Assembly (NCBI GenBank): GCA_033065855.1
Contig: JAVXUO010002260.1
Span: 124,001-188,000, forward strand
Origin: Escallonia rubra
Lineage: Eukaryota > Streptophyta > Magnoliopsida > Escalloniales > Escalloniaceae
Direction of reading: 5' to 3'
Length of the DNA: 64,000 nt
This document shows positions 24,660 through 37,108 of the stretch, in pieces. How positions within the stretch are numbered: the first letter of the stretch is position 1; each line of letters starts with the position of its first letter. The notes below the pieces were generated by a model. It saw only the letters and a list, made by a program, of their open reading frames with translations. It had not been told where the DNA came from and searched no databases. Both the position numbers and the translations under genes were made by a program.

Positions 24660-26444
24660 TAAAAATGTGCCTTGCAGTTTGAAAATAAGAAGAAAAATTT
24701 GGTTGAAGTATTGGATTAAGTGTATGATACGAATATAGTATCGATAATTGTAGTGCAATTTACATTCTCTTTATTTGTACATTTGGTGATTGTGCACTTT
24801 AATTTGTCTCTCCACGTATAATCGGAGGTGTACACGTGAAGAGGAGTGTTAAAGCATTTGTTGAACACATTATCTAATAAGCTTAAACTTTTAGAGCATA
24901 TGAGAACTTAACATTTTTAATTACCAAGCAGTCTTGAAGACGAGATGGCACTATTTTCATTGGTAGCGTGGAATTGAGATTAGAATATATGTTTACGGAA
25001 ACTCATGAATACTATGGCTAGATCGTGTTATAGTATGCCCCTAAAAACTGTCACATAACTAGCTATGAATGCTTAAAAAATGGAACACTTTGAGCGAGAG
25101 GTCCTGTAAAATAGAACACAAACTTATTTAGGAACATAAGATTTTTAAGTCCGTAAGATTTGTCGGTCGATATCTCATATTCCACACGGTATACATGAAA
25201 AATTCTACATCGACCCACTAGTTACTAGTATTTGGGATGATAACCTACCATTAACAACAATTTTCTGCCCTTTAGCTGACACCTGCTAATCAACTGGTTC
25301 AACAAATTTCTTCAAAAAACTTCTTCAACTTTCACCCAAAATAATGAGAAATACAGACTGAACAAAAACAAAAGGAGAAAGAATGTGGCAACTGGCAAGT
25401 ATGCATGGCTTTAGTCAGGGAAAATTCTGGAGCAGATGGGTAGTCATGTGAGAAACGTGACGCCCCTAAGTCTGGGTGTGGCTCAGCTGGGTCTGAGCCT
25501 GGTGTACGTAGAGATATGAACTGTGGGTTTGATTTGGTTAGCGCACATCCCGAGGCCTGGGCTTTGCTTGCAGTGAAATCAAGCATGATGGTGTGCTGCT
25601 GAAGACGCCCATTCTCCTGCTAAGGCTGCAGCCATTTCGGTTCTTACTGCAAGTCCAGTGCAGGCCTATTTGTACCTCTGTGCAGTAAAAAGTAAACATG
25701 GAATAAACTTATGAGAGGTAAATTTGTTTGACGCCTCTCCCATAATATGCTGCTCCAATGGATGATTTGGATCTTATAAAGTTCACCTTAATTTGTCACT
25801 GTTGCCTTTTATCGTCAATGATATTTTTTAGCGGCAAGTAAAGTATTGAAGAAATGGTCAGCATTGATCAATTCAATCTCGTAAAATCAGTATAGTAATG
25901 ACTTATACCGATATTAATATTATTCAACACAAAATTTAAAAACCAATATTCATTGTCATTTACACGTGACTGAGTAATTTGGTGGCAAGCAGTGTATATT
26001 ACCACGTAAGTTGACTATTAACATCACAATCAAAGCTTGTATAATACTAATTAAGTAACAAAACTAGTTGTATACAACATGTTACAAAAGCAGCTTTTCG
26101 TGGCTCAACTTACTACTTTAAATCAATGTGGGAGGAGAGTCAAACTCTTCCATCTCTAGGTTAGAATTTAGCTTGGTGACCAAATTGAATGAGCCCTTCG
26201 GTTCACGCAGCTCAACCATAATTACACACAAAATTTATGTGGTACCCCCAAGTTATCAATGTTATTAAGTGTGTACTCTATGTTTTAATTACATTTTTAG
26301 GCACCAATCGCCTTGGAACATGAAGGTAGATAGCTTTCAACGACTATTTTTTTTTTATAAAAAAATTGTCACTTGACATATTTAATGCTTTTGTACCCGC
26401 TAGGAAATGTCAATAATTTGTCGGTGAAAATCAGCAAGTATATG

Positions 26445-26788
26445 AAAGGGTATAACTTGTTTTTAGACACCTGCTGGTTTTGTGTTAATTACCAGCCAAA
26501 ACCATTTATCAATCAAGCTGTTCCATTTATACACACAATGCTGAGTGGTAGCAGGCTTGCCTCGTTCCAAAGTGTTGTGACATAACTTACAACTTAATTG
26601 TTTTATTCATATTTTGCATAAAGCCATGTTGCAAAGGGTATAACTTGTTTGACATGTTGAATTATTTTTGCTGGTCTTGTGTTAATTACCAGCCAAAAAC
26701 ATTTATCAATCAGCTGTTCCATTTATACAAACCTGCTGAGTGGTAGCAGGTTTGGCACCAAAGTGTTGTGAAATAACTGCAATTAAAT
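26445..26788. repeat. Diverged direct duplication, two copies
   Basis: Copies at about 26445-26600 and 26633-26788 share aaagggtataacttgttt, ttaattaccagccaaaa and ctgagtggtagcagg in the same order with substitutions and small length changes. Non-coding. Confidence 0.8.
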
Positions 26789-28033
26789 AGATCCTCGATA
26801 CCTTATACTTAAAGTCCCTTTGCATACTCCACCACCCCCTGGGGTTGATACCTTACAAGTTAAAGCATGCTCTTCCCAAGATTATAATTCAGAAGTCCGC
26901 AACTTTGCGGATGTTTGGTTGCTTCCATGACACGACCATATGTACATGATTCTACTTCGATGATTGATTTTTTATATTGCAAACTTGATTTACACAAAAA
27001 AAAAAAAAACAAAGTTAATCTAAGAATCTATTAAAAACAATAGGGAATGTTTTTGGTAATGTCTATTTTCATGCTATGATAGGTTTTTTGACACCCTTGT
27101 TCATCACTAATGATTTATGTTTTGTCATTAACGCACTTTTTAATAACAAAATGAAGATATGAAACAACATATAGTGTATGAAAATAAACGTTTTTAAATC
27201 CTGAAACTTCTCAAGAATATTAAGCCAGAATTACTCACAGGTGTTTCTAATAAAGAAGTACGGAGTATAACTGATAATGCAGTGGGCTTTAAAGACATGA
27301 CGTATTTAAGGTTGTCTTCTTGGTACTAATTTGGCCATTTTTCAACCTCCTTAGCAAACGAAAGCTTTGCAAAGTGTGCTCTAAGTCGTCATTCCCTGAG
27401 CAAAAACGTGAGATTGATTAATTTGACACTTATTGTAATAGTTAAGGTACAATATTGTATACCTAAAGCGACGGCAAAATTGAGAGCAAGAACGATATAT
27501 AGTTGCTTAGAAGGAAGGATTTCATGACCTAAAGTTCGTTGTCACTTTGGCCTTATTTTTTTTATAGATTTTGGGTCTTGAAGAAGGTATCTACATCACT
27601 CAATAACAAAGTAATAGCACTTCTATACCGTTCAGGTCTAGCAAAATACTTAATTAACATATGCTTTCATCTTCTTTTGTTGTCTGGCAAGTTCATGTCA
27701 AATTTTATCATGGTGGTCTTCCACTTGAGAATAATTATTCATATAAAGAATTACAGAAGTTCATTCAGAAGAGATTCCAAATAGAGATTAAAATTATCAA
27801 CAGTAGCTCAACCAATCCGGCAATGCCTACCTGCAGCCATGGAGACGACCCTGCATCCCAATCCATGTCTCTCAGATCACCCAATATGGCCAACTTTTCA
27901 GTCGTACAATCTTCTTCATTACTTGAATCAAGGACAGGAGCATGCATGCCCTTGAAGCCATCATGGTGTCGGTGTTCCTTCGAAATCAACACCTTCACTT
28001 ACCTTTGCCAGGGTTCCAGATCTTGATGAATGG

Positions 28034-28712
28034 TCATGGTTCCTCTAAGCTTTCACTCGTATCTTCCACTGTTGGAGGCAAGTTGAGATCGAGCATTGCC
28101 AAATTTCTGAACACGCTCTTCTTACTGATCCGTTCTTCGTTGTGATCGTTTTCTGATTCTTGATTATTACCGGCCATTTGCAGAGCCAGACATGAGCCAA
28201 TGACACCTCTTGTGTCCTCCTAGAGCCTGCCCTGATGAAAACACCCAGTGACATATCAAGCACTCGTGCATTTGAGGTTTCCTTTTATTTCCTGACATTG
28301 CTGCCATCGAGAAATCATCGTCGTCACTGATTACATCTTCCTCAACAATATCGTCATTGTTGCTGAAGCGGTCGATTCTTGCAGCAAAGCATCCCTTGAC
28401 ACTCTTGTGACTGGCTCTGTGCCCTCCCAATGCTTGGTGGGAATTGAAGACTTTGTTACAAGCTTTGCACTGAAACTTCCCTTTCATCATCACTTCGTTA
28501 GCCTTGCCCACCTCACTATCTTTACCGAAATAAGAAACGTTTGATAGCATGACGAGACAATTTGCAAGATCTTCTTCTTCACTTGAAGCACCATTTTCAC
28601 CAAAGCCAGCCCTTTCACGGTCGAGAGGCCATGTGAAGGCATCTTTACCGCGACTCGAGAAGCGCTCTACAGTGGTGGGGCGTAGAAAGTAGGCGTGATT
28701 CTTGTTGCTCAT
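28034..28712 (-). pseudogene. Decayed ZAT-type C2H2 zinc-finger gene
   Basis: A minus-strand frame of 181 aa (28712-28167) contains an L-box-like DLANCLVMLS and two intact QALGGH fingers (CKACNKVF...HRASH and CLICHWVF...HKRCH), corresponding to fingers 2 and 3 of the ZAT gene at 19.9-20.8 kb. The N-terminal finger 1 and its acidic region are missing; an in-frame stop lies upstream of the Met at 28712. After finger 3 the frame ends, but the conserved EAR segment (MLDLNLPPTVEDTSE) follows at about 28034-28100 in a different frame, terminating at 28034. So a small frame shift after finger 3 cut off the repression motif. It may be a dead tandem or dispersed duplicate, or a truncated two-finger protein without EAR. 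A base-calling error could explain the shift but not the missing first finger. Confidence 0.8.
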
Positions 28713-30191
28713 CTCATGGACTTCCGAATAACAGCAGTGGAAGTTCTTGCAGCGGTAAAAGGTTACGTTCTAGATAGTAGATGCTCTTTGACATGCGAAA
28801 CGATGTTTACACAACAAATGAAACTGATCAAAATGGTATTACGTGCATCACTAGTTGTGCATTTACGTGACAACGTCTTTCGAGGTGTGCCAGTAACATT
28901 TTTATGTACGGTCAAATTTGATTCGATAGTTCTGTTGTACGGAGCAGAGAAGTCCTAGTTTTATGCAGAAGTTAGTTGATTATGGGTGAGAGAGACGAGA
29001 TTAGTTAAGAGAGTAGTGAGAGGGAGTAATGGAAGTTATGTTTAAGCGGTGGAGAGAATATTTCTACTACTTGCGGTGGCTAGTGCCGCCGGCCCGTCTA
29101 CTTCCCGGACAAGGTACACACCTGTACGGCAGCCCAGCTATGAATTTCCAAGAATAAAAAGATGGAAGAAAAGTTTCAACTAAATGAGAAAAGTATTCAA
29201 CATTAATTTAACTAGATAGAGCAAAGTAGAAAATTAATTTTTTCGCTTATTAATTTAAGGGTTCTGTCTTGTAAAATAGACTTCCCTCACCCTTTGGAGG
29301 TCATTTTTATTAGGATTGGAGCAGAGCTAAGGTAGTCAAAGTTTAATACTACTAGTTTCAAATTATTGGATAAATGAGGTGGTCAATGTCTATCCCAGAC
29401 CACAATTTGTAGAAAAGTATTGAGTGTATTCCTAGTGAAAATATTAATGTGAAGAATAGATATTCAAGCTCCACTTTGGTCGCTAAAAGTCTCTCAACCA
29501 TTGCTTTATAATTACTTTAGCAACACTTAATTATTGTACACCTCAAATGTTATAGTGAAGCTCAAAAACCAAGGCGGTTAATCGACCATCTTAATTAATT
29601 AATTATAAGATCCGCCCCTACATTTACGTACCCTCATTATGTACCATGAAATAGTAATAAAATAGCAATTTTTGCAAGAAAATTACGATAAAAGAGTTTT
29701 AGTTTTTGAAATAGGGGTCTTGTTTGTGGCTTTAAGCCATTTATTGAGCATAGTGGGCAATTCGTCACCTTAAGTTTTGGAAAAAGGACATTAGTCTATA
29801 AGAAATTGACCTTGGTGCACTATATATACTTCATCCATACTTATAAAGTTACTTGCCTGCCACCATTGCCAGTTGTGCAATCTTGTGCTCATTTGCATCT
29901 TTTCGTTCCAATTTTGACAATTGTAGTTAAAAGGGATGAAGATATTTCTTCTTCAATCTAACTATATACAATTTCTGCGTTGACAAACTAATCTCCCACA
30001 CTTAGGCATACTAGACTAGTCGTATGCAATTGTTGGGGCTTCATGTATGCCACATATTTAGCGACCATTGAATTGTCCAAATTGTAATCAGATCTCTACA
30101 GTTTCTGCTTTTGGAACAGATGTATATCTTGTTTTACACATATATACAAATACCAACCAACCAGTGAACCAACTGATCAACCGCATGAATA
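28713..30191. other. Intergenic, no gene seen
   Basis: AT-rich spacer and the 3' flank of the WAT1-related gene. No motif recognised. Confidence 0.5.
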
Positions 30192-33100
30192 CTAAGAAAG
30201 GAGAGGCTTCTCTGCGTCGGATTCGCTTTTCGATGCACTGTTAAAATCTTCGAGAGGAATTCCTTCCTTCCTTTTAGCCCAGAGCACAAAGTATAGACCG
30301 GTGAACATGAGGAGCATGCCAAAGATGCTGCGTAAAAATAACAAAGGCAACAGAAGAACTCAAGTCAAAATTTGCATCAGCTTGTGCAATGTAGGGTTAC
30401 TGTTGCAGTGGTTACAACCCCAGAATAGCCCCTATATCAGAATCATGAAGGGTGGATTGAAAATGGAAGACCAGGCCATGCATGCATACCTTCCTAGACC
30501 AATGGAGTCTCCTGTGAAAATAGAGAAGATGACTGAGAGGACAGTTCCAATGGGATTGAACATAGACACCAGGACGGGCCCTCTTTTCTTCAATGCCCAC
30601 CCATTGAAGCTTAGACAAGCTCCGGTTACGGTACCTGCCTGTTGCACATATCCATAAGTTATGGCCTTACTGTTACTGTCAACAGCTGAGAGTCAACATG
30701 TGGCCATTGTCAACCAAGTGACAACATCATTAAGAAACCAAATGACTAAGACTACTGAAGAAAGCGATGTTACCAGTAGTGAATAGCCAATCAATTCATG
30801 CACGCTCAGCAGTGGCCATCCGGTCTCGATATGGTGTCCTTGAATCAGCTCCACAACCAATGTCAAAACCGCACCAATCAAGGATGTAATTGCACACAAG
30901 GAGATTGGTGCAGGAAATTCCATCAATGTTGAAGCCTGCAACGACACACTTTAAATTTTGCACCGAAAGAACCACTATCATAATAGACAATCTTAATGGT
31001 GTGATTCAATGTGGTTAGAGCATTTTAAAGTACTGAGGACTCCCTTTGTCATCAAAATGAGTTCAACTTTTTTGGAAAAGCTTCAAATACACTTTATAGG
31101 AGTTATATATGTCGTTTTTGTCCTCCCTAACTTTGGTAGGGTTTTTATGGGTTTAACCAACCCAACCAAAGAAAAATGTGAGCTTTTCTCCAACCCACTT
31201 AAGTACTAAATAAATTAGGATAGGCTGAACCAATATTATAGTGGATTTTCTTGAATTGGGTGCTTAAAACCCATTTATGTAAAGACTTATATTTTGTTGT
31301 TAACTTCCACAAAAAGGAACCATCACTGGCCAACACCATTGGTCATCGCACCTCCGTCTGCCGCCACCTATCAATGCCGGCAGCCACAACAGACCGTCAC
31401 CGGGCCGCCACCACCTCCTGCCGCCGGCATTGCATGAGCCATCTGGTCGCTAGTCGCCGGCCACGGGCCACTCTACTTTTTGTTTAAATAAAAGACCTCT
31501 TACTTTGATTTGATCAACCTATATTGAAACCTAGTTATACCCAACAAACCCAACCCAAGTTACACCCGTAGTTCTGACGTCAATTATATACTCCTTGTTA
31601 TGGACGCAGAATATCAGCTAAAATGGCTACCTGCAAGACAACAGAGCCAGACAAGACTAGAACCGATGCCAGAAGATAGATGCAACCAATTATCTTTTGT
31701 TCATCGAACATGTTGTGATCATCAGCTGGTGGAGAAGGAGAAGATAAGCCATCCTCTTTTGCCAAGTGACCATTCATAAAACTCTGCGAGAGACTCATTG
31801 TAACAGCACCAACGACGCACAACAATGTACCCACGATTTTGATTTTGCTGTACATGCAATTTGGCTTGACTTTCTCGAAACTGCAGGAGAAGAAATGTAA
31901 GCTAAATGTAACAATTCATTTGTTGTTGCTAAGTGATAATTATTGTTGCCAATATATAGCAGTGTGGCTTGAGCAAAAAAATGATGCGAGTTATTCGTAA
32001 AAAGAAAGAATTCAAAGCTGGACTGGAGGAAGTAAACTTGTACCCGAAAGCCCAAGCAAAGAGGAAGATGAGTCCCGGAGCAAGGTTTGGCATTGCTGTC
32101 GCCATTGCTGGTGAAGTCAGATTGATCCCCTTAAGTAACAAGGACTGGAATAATGTGACCCTGTACGTAAAACAAACAGCAGAAAACAAATTGAAAGAGG
32201 GGCAATAATCTAGTCCTTTTGCCTTTAAATGCAGAAGACTTATGCTGGTTCTTTTCAGCGACAACCAAACGACATTATCGCTCCAATTAAGGTTTACATC
32301 TTCCAGGAACTAAGTCGCTGTAAACTAAGGACTCTCCTCGAGTACAATGTTTTAAGTATTAACATCTTCCAGGACCCAAGTCGCCAAGGATTCTCCTCGA
32401 GTACAATGTTTCAAGTATAAACATCTTCCAGGAACTAAGTCGCCAAGGATTCTCCTCGAGTACAATGTTTCAAGTATAAACATCTTCCAGGAACTAAGTC
32501 GCTGTAAACTAAGGATTCTCCTCGAGTACAATGTTTTGAGTATTAACTCTAGCCATGTCATGAGCCTCTTTCACCGCGTCTCATTGTTCACAACGCGAGA
32601 AGCTCTTGTATTTATGCGCCTAGGCAAACAGATAGAATCTATCTCTCTAGCAATTCAAATGCTCAATTTTCATTCAAAACCAGCACTCTCTTCATGCAAT
32701 TAGCCCAGGCAAAACCTATTGTGTGATTTTCTTATATAACAGGTGAAAAGATTAATTGGAATCAGAGTAAGCCAATTACTTCTTTTCGGAAAGGAGAAAA
32801 GGACTTCAAAATATTGTAAGTCCATCGCCTAATGCCGGCCATGTAATTGTTTCCAACTTCAAACACATCCAGAATTTGTCAAGTCTTGACATACAAGTCT
32901 TCCCGACTTGTGTTTTAAGAGGTTGAGTACAAAACACGTGACACTGTAAACGGGAATCGTAGAATACAATGCCTATAAACATGCCAACGTTGTAGAGTTC
33001 ATAGCATACGCAATTGCCTGAACATTCTAATTAACATTGTAAACGGGAATCGTAAAATACAATGCCTGAACATGCTAATTAACATTGCAGAATTCATAGC

Positions 33101-33941
33101 ATACGCAATTGCTGGTGCCCCTTAAATAACATACGATGCATCATAACCGGTATTGTATCATGCATTTGAATAATCTTAAGATTAGCATTTTACATATGTG
33201 AATCATGGATGGATCATGTTCCGTGGCAGTTATTAGGACACTCTGGTGTCAATTTAGAAGCATGGATGAGTCAAATTTCACGACTCCGATCGAGGTCCAA
33301 TTATTGATATGGAAGCGAGTAACAAACACTATTTGGATAATTTCAAGGAGACTCAGGTGATAAGTCTAACAATTAGAGCCATAGGTTCGAGTCTCACAGC
33401 CCTGATATGGAGAATCTGATTAAAGAGCAAGTTGAAGAGAAGCTTCAACATTCAAATAAACTCTTGAAATACATATTCTGCAGTATATAAACCAATTCCC
33501 TGCAAATTTCTTTCGTCCCTTCTCATGATTGTTTTGAATGATGCATGAACCCAAAGTATTGCAATGGCAAATCATCTTATTAACTTACCCTCCCAAGCCA
33601 ATCAAAACGAATTGAACCAACAGCTTCCAAATGAATTTCTTGGGCCATTTACTCCTGCAACATGAACAAACTATATTCTTAATCCTCCCAACCAAAATGC
33701 ACCCATCTGTACGATGGGGTTAGGATACTTACCTTTCAAAATAAGTGGCTATGGGAGAGAGGACAAGGAAAGTGGCAAAGGCAGAAGGGATGATGAGAGA
33801 CGAAGGATGAAGGCCTAATGACATGAAATAACTCAGAGCCACAGAGTTTCCTGCGATCATGAATTGCATCGCTACCAACCCCGCTATCAAGGCAACATCT
33901 TCAGCCAATCCTCTCTTCGACGATGGCACACTTTCCACCAT
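30192..33941 (-). CDS. WAT1-related (nodulin MtN21 / EamA, UMAMIT) transporter
   Basis: Multi-pass membrane transporter of the plant drug/metabolite transporter superfamily. UMAMIT relatives move amino acids or auxin; the substrate here is unknown. Seven exons (minus): 33941-33733, 33654-33589, 32160-32044, 31880-31631, 30935-30774, 30638-30490 and 30327-30192, all GT/AG and in phase, giving 362 aa, the usual family length. About ten hydrophobic segments fall into two EamA halves, split by a hydrophilic loop (about residues 160-195) rich in S, P and D. Landmarks are the NLTSPAMATAMPNLAPG segment in half 1 and KKRGPVLVSMFNPIG in half 2. The start is the ATG at 33941 (MVESVPSSKRG); the frame is open further upstream but has no ATG. 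It resembles At5g47470 more than other WAT1-related proteins (recollection, not a search). Intron 2 (32161-33588) carries tandem repeats. Confidence 0.93.
31320..31480. repeat. GC-rich insertion-like block in WAT1 intron 4
   Basis: A stretch of CCGCC/GCCGG-rich sequence stands out inside the AT-rich 695-bp intron at 30936-31630. It resembles the cores of the GC-cored TIR elements of this window, but I could not define ends. Confidence 0.4.
32296..32545. repeat. Four-copy minisatellite in WAT1 intron 2
   Basis: Units start at 32296, 32362, 32421 and 32480 (66, 59, 59 and about 66 bp), each beginning acatcttccagga and containing attctcctcgagtacaatg or a close variant. The outer units carry a 7-base insertion (tgtaaac region) that the inner two lack. 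Confidence 0.9.
32944..33112. repeat. Diverged tandem duplication in WAT1 intron 2
   Basis: Two adjacent copies share tgtaaacgggaatcgta, aatacaatgcct and ttcatagcatacgcaattgc in order. Non-coding. Confidence 0.8.
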
Positions 33942-34025
33942 TTTCCGTTTCCTTAGCTCCAAGAGAGGTGTTCCTTCCTTATTCAAGAAACCCTTCTCTT
34001 GTTTCTCCCCTCTTCTTTCCTCCAC

Positions 34026-34600
34026 CCCTTTAACTTCTTAACTAATCTCGCCTCTAGACGTTTCTGGTTTTGTTTTTGTACGTATCTAACGGTCTCTAGA
34101 TCTTTTTTCATGCAAACTCAGCTAACTGTCAACATATATATAGGTACGCAACCCCCGTTTCTGTATCTGTCTACTAGTCTCCTCCCTCCATGTCATTGGA
34201 AATTCAAAGATGCCTTCTGTATTCTATTACATTTGTGGATGATTTTGTGGGACAAAAGAGGTGGGTAAGTTGTCTCTTTTTGTCAAACACCTTCTATTTC
34301 CAAGTTTGTCCCGACATTCTCGGGCGGGGATATGTCATTTTAGTCTATCTTTAGTCACGATTGTATACATGGGGTTGTTTGTTTTGCTTTGAAATGGCAG
34401 CTGACACTTGGTTGCTCTTTTTTCTCGGGGCACAACCAAAATGCTTGTTCCCTTTTTAGCAAATGCAAAATGAAACCAATTTCCTGCTCAATCTTAGGGA
34501 GACAATGCTGGTTAATGTGCAACTTTGAGGGCTTTGGAGTGCATTAGATGGAAAGAGCATACAAAGCCTCTCATTTAAACAATAAACATAAAAACTTAGA
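34026..34600. other. Promoter-side flank of the WAT1-related gene
   Basis: No gene. A TA-rich stretch near 34134-34142 (catatatata) is a possible TATA region about 195 bases upstream of the ATG. Confidence 0.35.
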
Positions 34601-35397
34601 AAAGTAGTTTTAAAAATGGGGCTGTTTTTTAAAACTCCGATCCATTTTGGAGTTTTGGAGTTTTGGGTTTCCAGTTTTGGTTTTTGTTTTGAGATCCAAC
34701 CTTCAAACTTTTTTAGAAATAAAAAAATGAACAACATTTTAACAAAACCCCAACACACAGAGCACCACCACGACCACCAGACATGTCATCACCATGACCC
34801 ACCACCATTGCCATTTTCACCATCACCACACACCATCGTCGATCACTGCCCTTGACAACCATAACCACTACCAACGTCCAACCACTACCGCTAACACCAC
34901 GAACCAGCACCGCCGACCGCACACATCCACAACCTGGAAGACCAGTGCCGCCACCCCACCGTGGTCGCCACTCACATTCCTATACCGCCGCTGCTATCGC
35001 ACCGTCGCATATTTGCCCACCGTCATAGATCTTCTCCACCCAACATTAATCATCGTTGCAAGTCTGCGACGACCAACCGTCGTCACTCAGATCAGACATT
35101 ACAGCCATCGTTGTCACCTCCATCATGCCCGCAAGCTTTGCCAATCACACCATCGTCGTTGCAGATTTGTGGTTTGATTAGGGGTGGCTGGCGGTGGACG
35201 TGGCTGGATGGTTTTGTTGGAGAAGAAGAGAACATTTTAAGGAAAATTAAAAAAAATGTGGAAAGAAAACTCAAAACAAAAATTGTTTTACCAAACATCC
35301 ACCTATTTTTTCTTTTAAAAAAAAAAAAAAAACCACAACTAGTTTTGGTTTTTATTTTTTCGAAAACTAAAAATCATAACTTTGTCAACACATATCC
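34600..35397. mobile_element. GC-cored TIR-like element (copy C, boundaries uncertain)
   Basis: AT-rich, A/T-run ends surround a core of CCACC/CACCG-type sequence (about 34750-35215). The right end reads as a diverged inverted form of the terminus of copies A and B (ttgtcaacacatatcc near 35397). The left end is not clear. Long frames in the core are products of its composition and have no homology. Confidence 0.45.
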
Positions 35398-35489
35398 TTT
35401 AATGATCTGTTTGACAAAGTTATCTTTAGTTCTTAAAGAAATATCTTTAGTTCTTAAAGAACGTATTTTGGTTGTTATTCGGGTTATAA

Positions 35490-35667
35490 TAATCTTCCTC
35501 CAGTCATATATAGTGACAATTAATAGTCGCTAAATGTTTCTAGTGACTTTTTTGCTAACACTTTCAGTGACAATTTTCAACAGCATTTTGTAGCGTCACT
35601 AAATGAAAGTCACTAAAAATATTTAACAACCATTGATTATCGCTATATGGAGGGTAGGAGGAAGATT
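35490..35667. mobile_element. Small MITE, copy 1
   Basis: Inverted ends of about 58 bases: aatcttcctcc...tatagtgacaa on the left and the matching complement on the right. The copy at 54831-55013 has the same layout, including tagtcgctaaatgtttctag inside. Non-coding. Confidence 0.75.
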
Positions 35668-36604
35668 CTTTCATTATGAATATTACTAAAATATCTTCAT
35701 CCTTATATCATGGATCATTTGTTGGTGGTGGGACACAATCAAGAAGAAAACTAAAGGAAAAAAAAAAGGAGTAAATTGTGATATAAGAATTCCAAAAAAA
35801 ACACATACAATACCTCTGCTAGTTGCGAGTATAAAAAATACATTTACCAGAATGCTCTTTTTGCAATACGACATTGTTCTTGCCATGCAAAGTACCATTA
35901 AGAGTTTAAAGGATCTACTTTGAACAAGTTATAAACAAAAATGTTAGCATTGGGTTAATGTACGGATTTAGTCGCTCTCTTTAAGACGATTCACGTTCCT
36001 ATAGGGAATGTGACAAATGCAATAGGTCCTAATAAGAGACGCCTCCAGAATAAAACAACCTAACAATTTTGCTATAACTTCTATAAGTTTGCACTACTTG
36101 AGAGAAGTTAAAAATTTATCTCATACCCCTAACAAAAATTAAGATGCATATTATGTCTCCTTTTCTTCATATTATGTATCAAGATGCATAGGACGCAAAG
36201 ACCAATGTTATGCTATACCCGCATAAAATTTTCGATATACGGCATGTTAAATACAAGAATCACACCAAATAAATAAGTCGCGTGGATAAAACTTACATGA
36301 GCACAAACTTTACGATAAGAGAGATTAACCTTTGAGTAGTGACACTTTTTTTTTAAAGCATATAATTTGACTAAGCTACATAAAAGTATTATACACCGGT
36401 CAAAACAAGCATGACATATTTAGCCATCATCTGTATATAATTTCAACATAATGTCATCGTCTCTGTCCTAATAGACGTTGAATTCAACAAACATATATGT
36501 CTTGGGCATCTTTCACACTTCAAAAATCTCAATATAGTGCATGAAAGTTGGAACCAAAATCACATATAAAATTTCTACATGCAAGATAAAGAAATTGGAA
36601 ACAA
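35668..36604. other. Intergenic, no gene seen
   Basis: AT-rich; nothing recognised. Confidence 0.5.
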
Positions 36605-37108
36605 AAGCTCTGTTTGACAACAATTTTTTTTTTTTCAGTTTCCAAACAAAAAAAATTAAAGAGCAGTTTAATTTAATTTTTTTTTTTACAAAAACAAGTG
36701 CGTGTTTGATAACCCAGTTTTTATTTTGAGTTTTTATTTGATAAACTTATTTTAATTTTGAGTTTTTTTTTTTTTAGTGGTTTGCGGTGACGGTGGTGGG
36801 GCGTGGCGGTGGCTGATGGCTGCTGGCAGTGGTCGCTAGCCGCCGACAGTCGCCGACGGTGGTCGCCTGAGATAGCCGTCGGCCAGCAGTGATCATCGGA
36901 GGTTGCTGCCGGCGGTGGAAGGGTGGTGGTGGTCTCAAAAAAAAATATCAAAACTGAAAATCGAAACTCTTTTTTGGAGTTTTTTTTCTTCAGTTTAAAA
37001 ACTAGTTTTTTAAACTGAAGAAGAAAAAAAGAAAAATGATTACTAAACGCAACTTCTTTTTTTTTCAGTTTTCAAAACTGAAAAAAAAAAAGTGTGTCAA
37101 ACAGGGCC
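36605..37108. mobile_element. Non-autonomous TIR element, GC-rich core (copy B)
   Basis: Starts agctctgtttgacaac and ends gtgtgtcaaacagggcc. Compared with copy A it is inverted: its core (36780-36930) is GGTGG/CGGCG-rich on the plus strand. It carries the same actagt-centred palindrome at about 36988-37022, subterminal to the better-kept end. No transposase. Confidence 0.65.

Larger units (their letters stand above)
21100..28033. other. Long intergenic region, no gene recognised
   Basis: AT-rich, with frames up to about 124 codons that show no family motifs and low-complexity composition. It contains a 20-base G run (24640-24659), a diverged direct duplication (26445-26788) and many A/T runs. 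A slightly GC-richer stretch at 25.38-25.65 kb has no recognisable product. Confidence 0.5.

Noticed and set aside
25332-25586. 84-codon minus-strand frame in a slightly GC-richer patch
   Set aside because: No homology recognised in any frame.
33340-33425. B-box-like ggttcgagtctcac
   Set aside because: No A box at proper spacing, no cloverleaf, no target duplication seen; chance or a remnant.
33942-34025. 28-residue N-terminal extension of the WAT1-related protein
   Set aside because: No ATG (begins at GTG); the ATG at 33941 gives the usual family length.
34794-35533. Long frames rich in H, P and T (127 and 190 codons)
   Set aside because: They come from the CCACC-type composition of a non-autonomous element; no domain.
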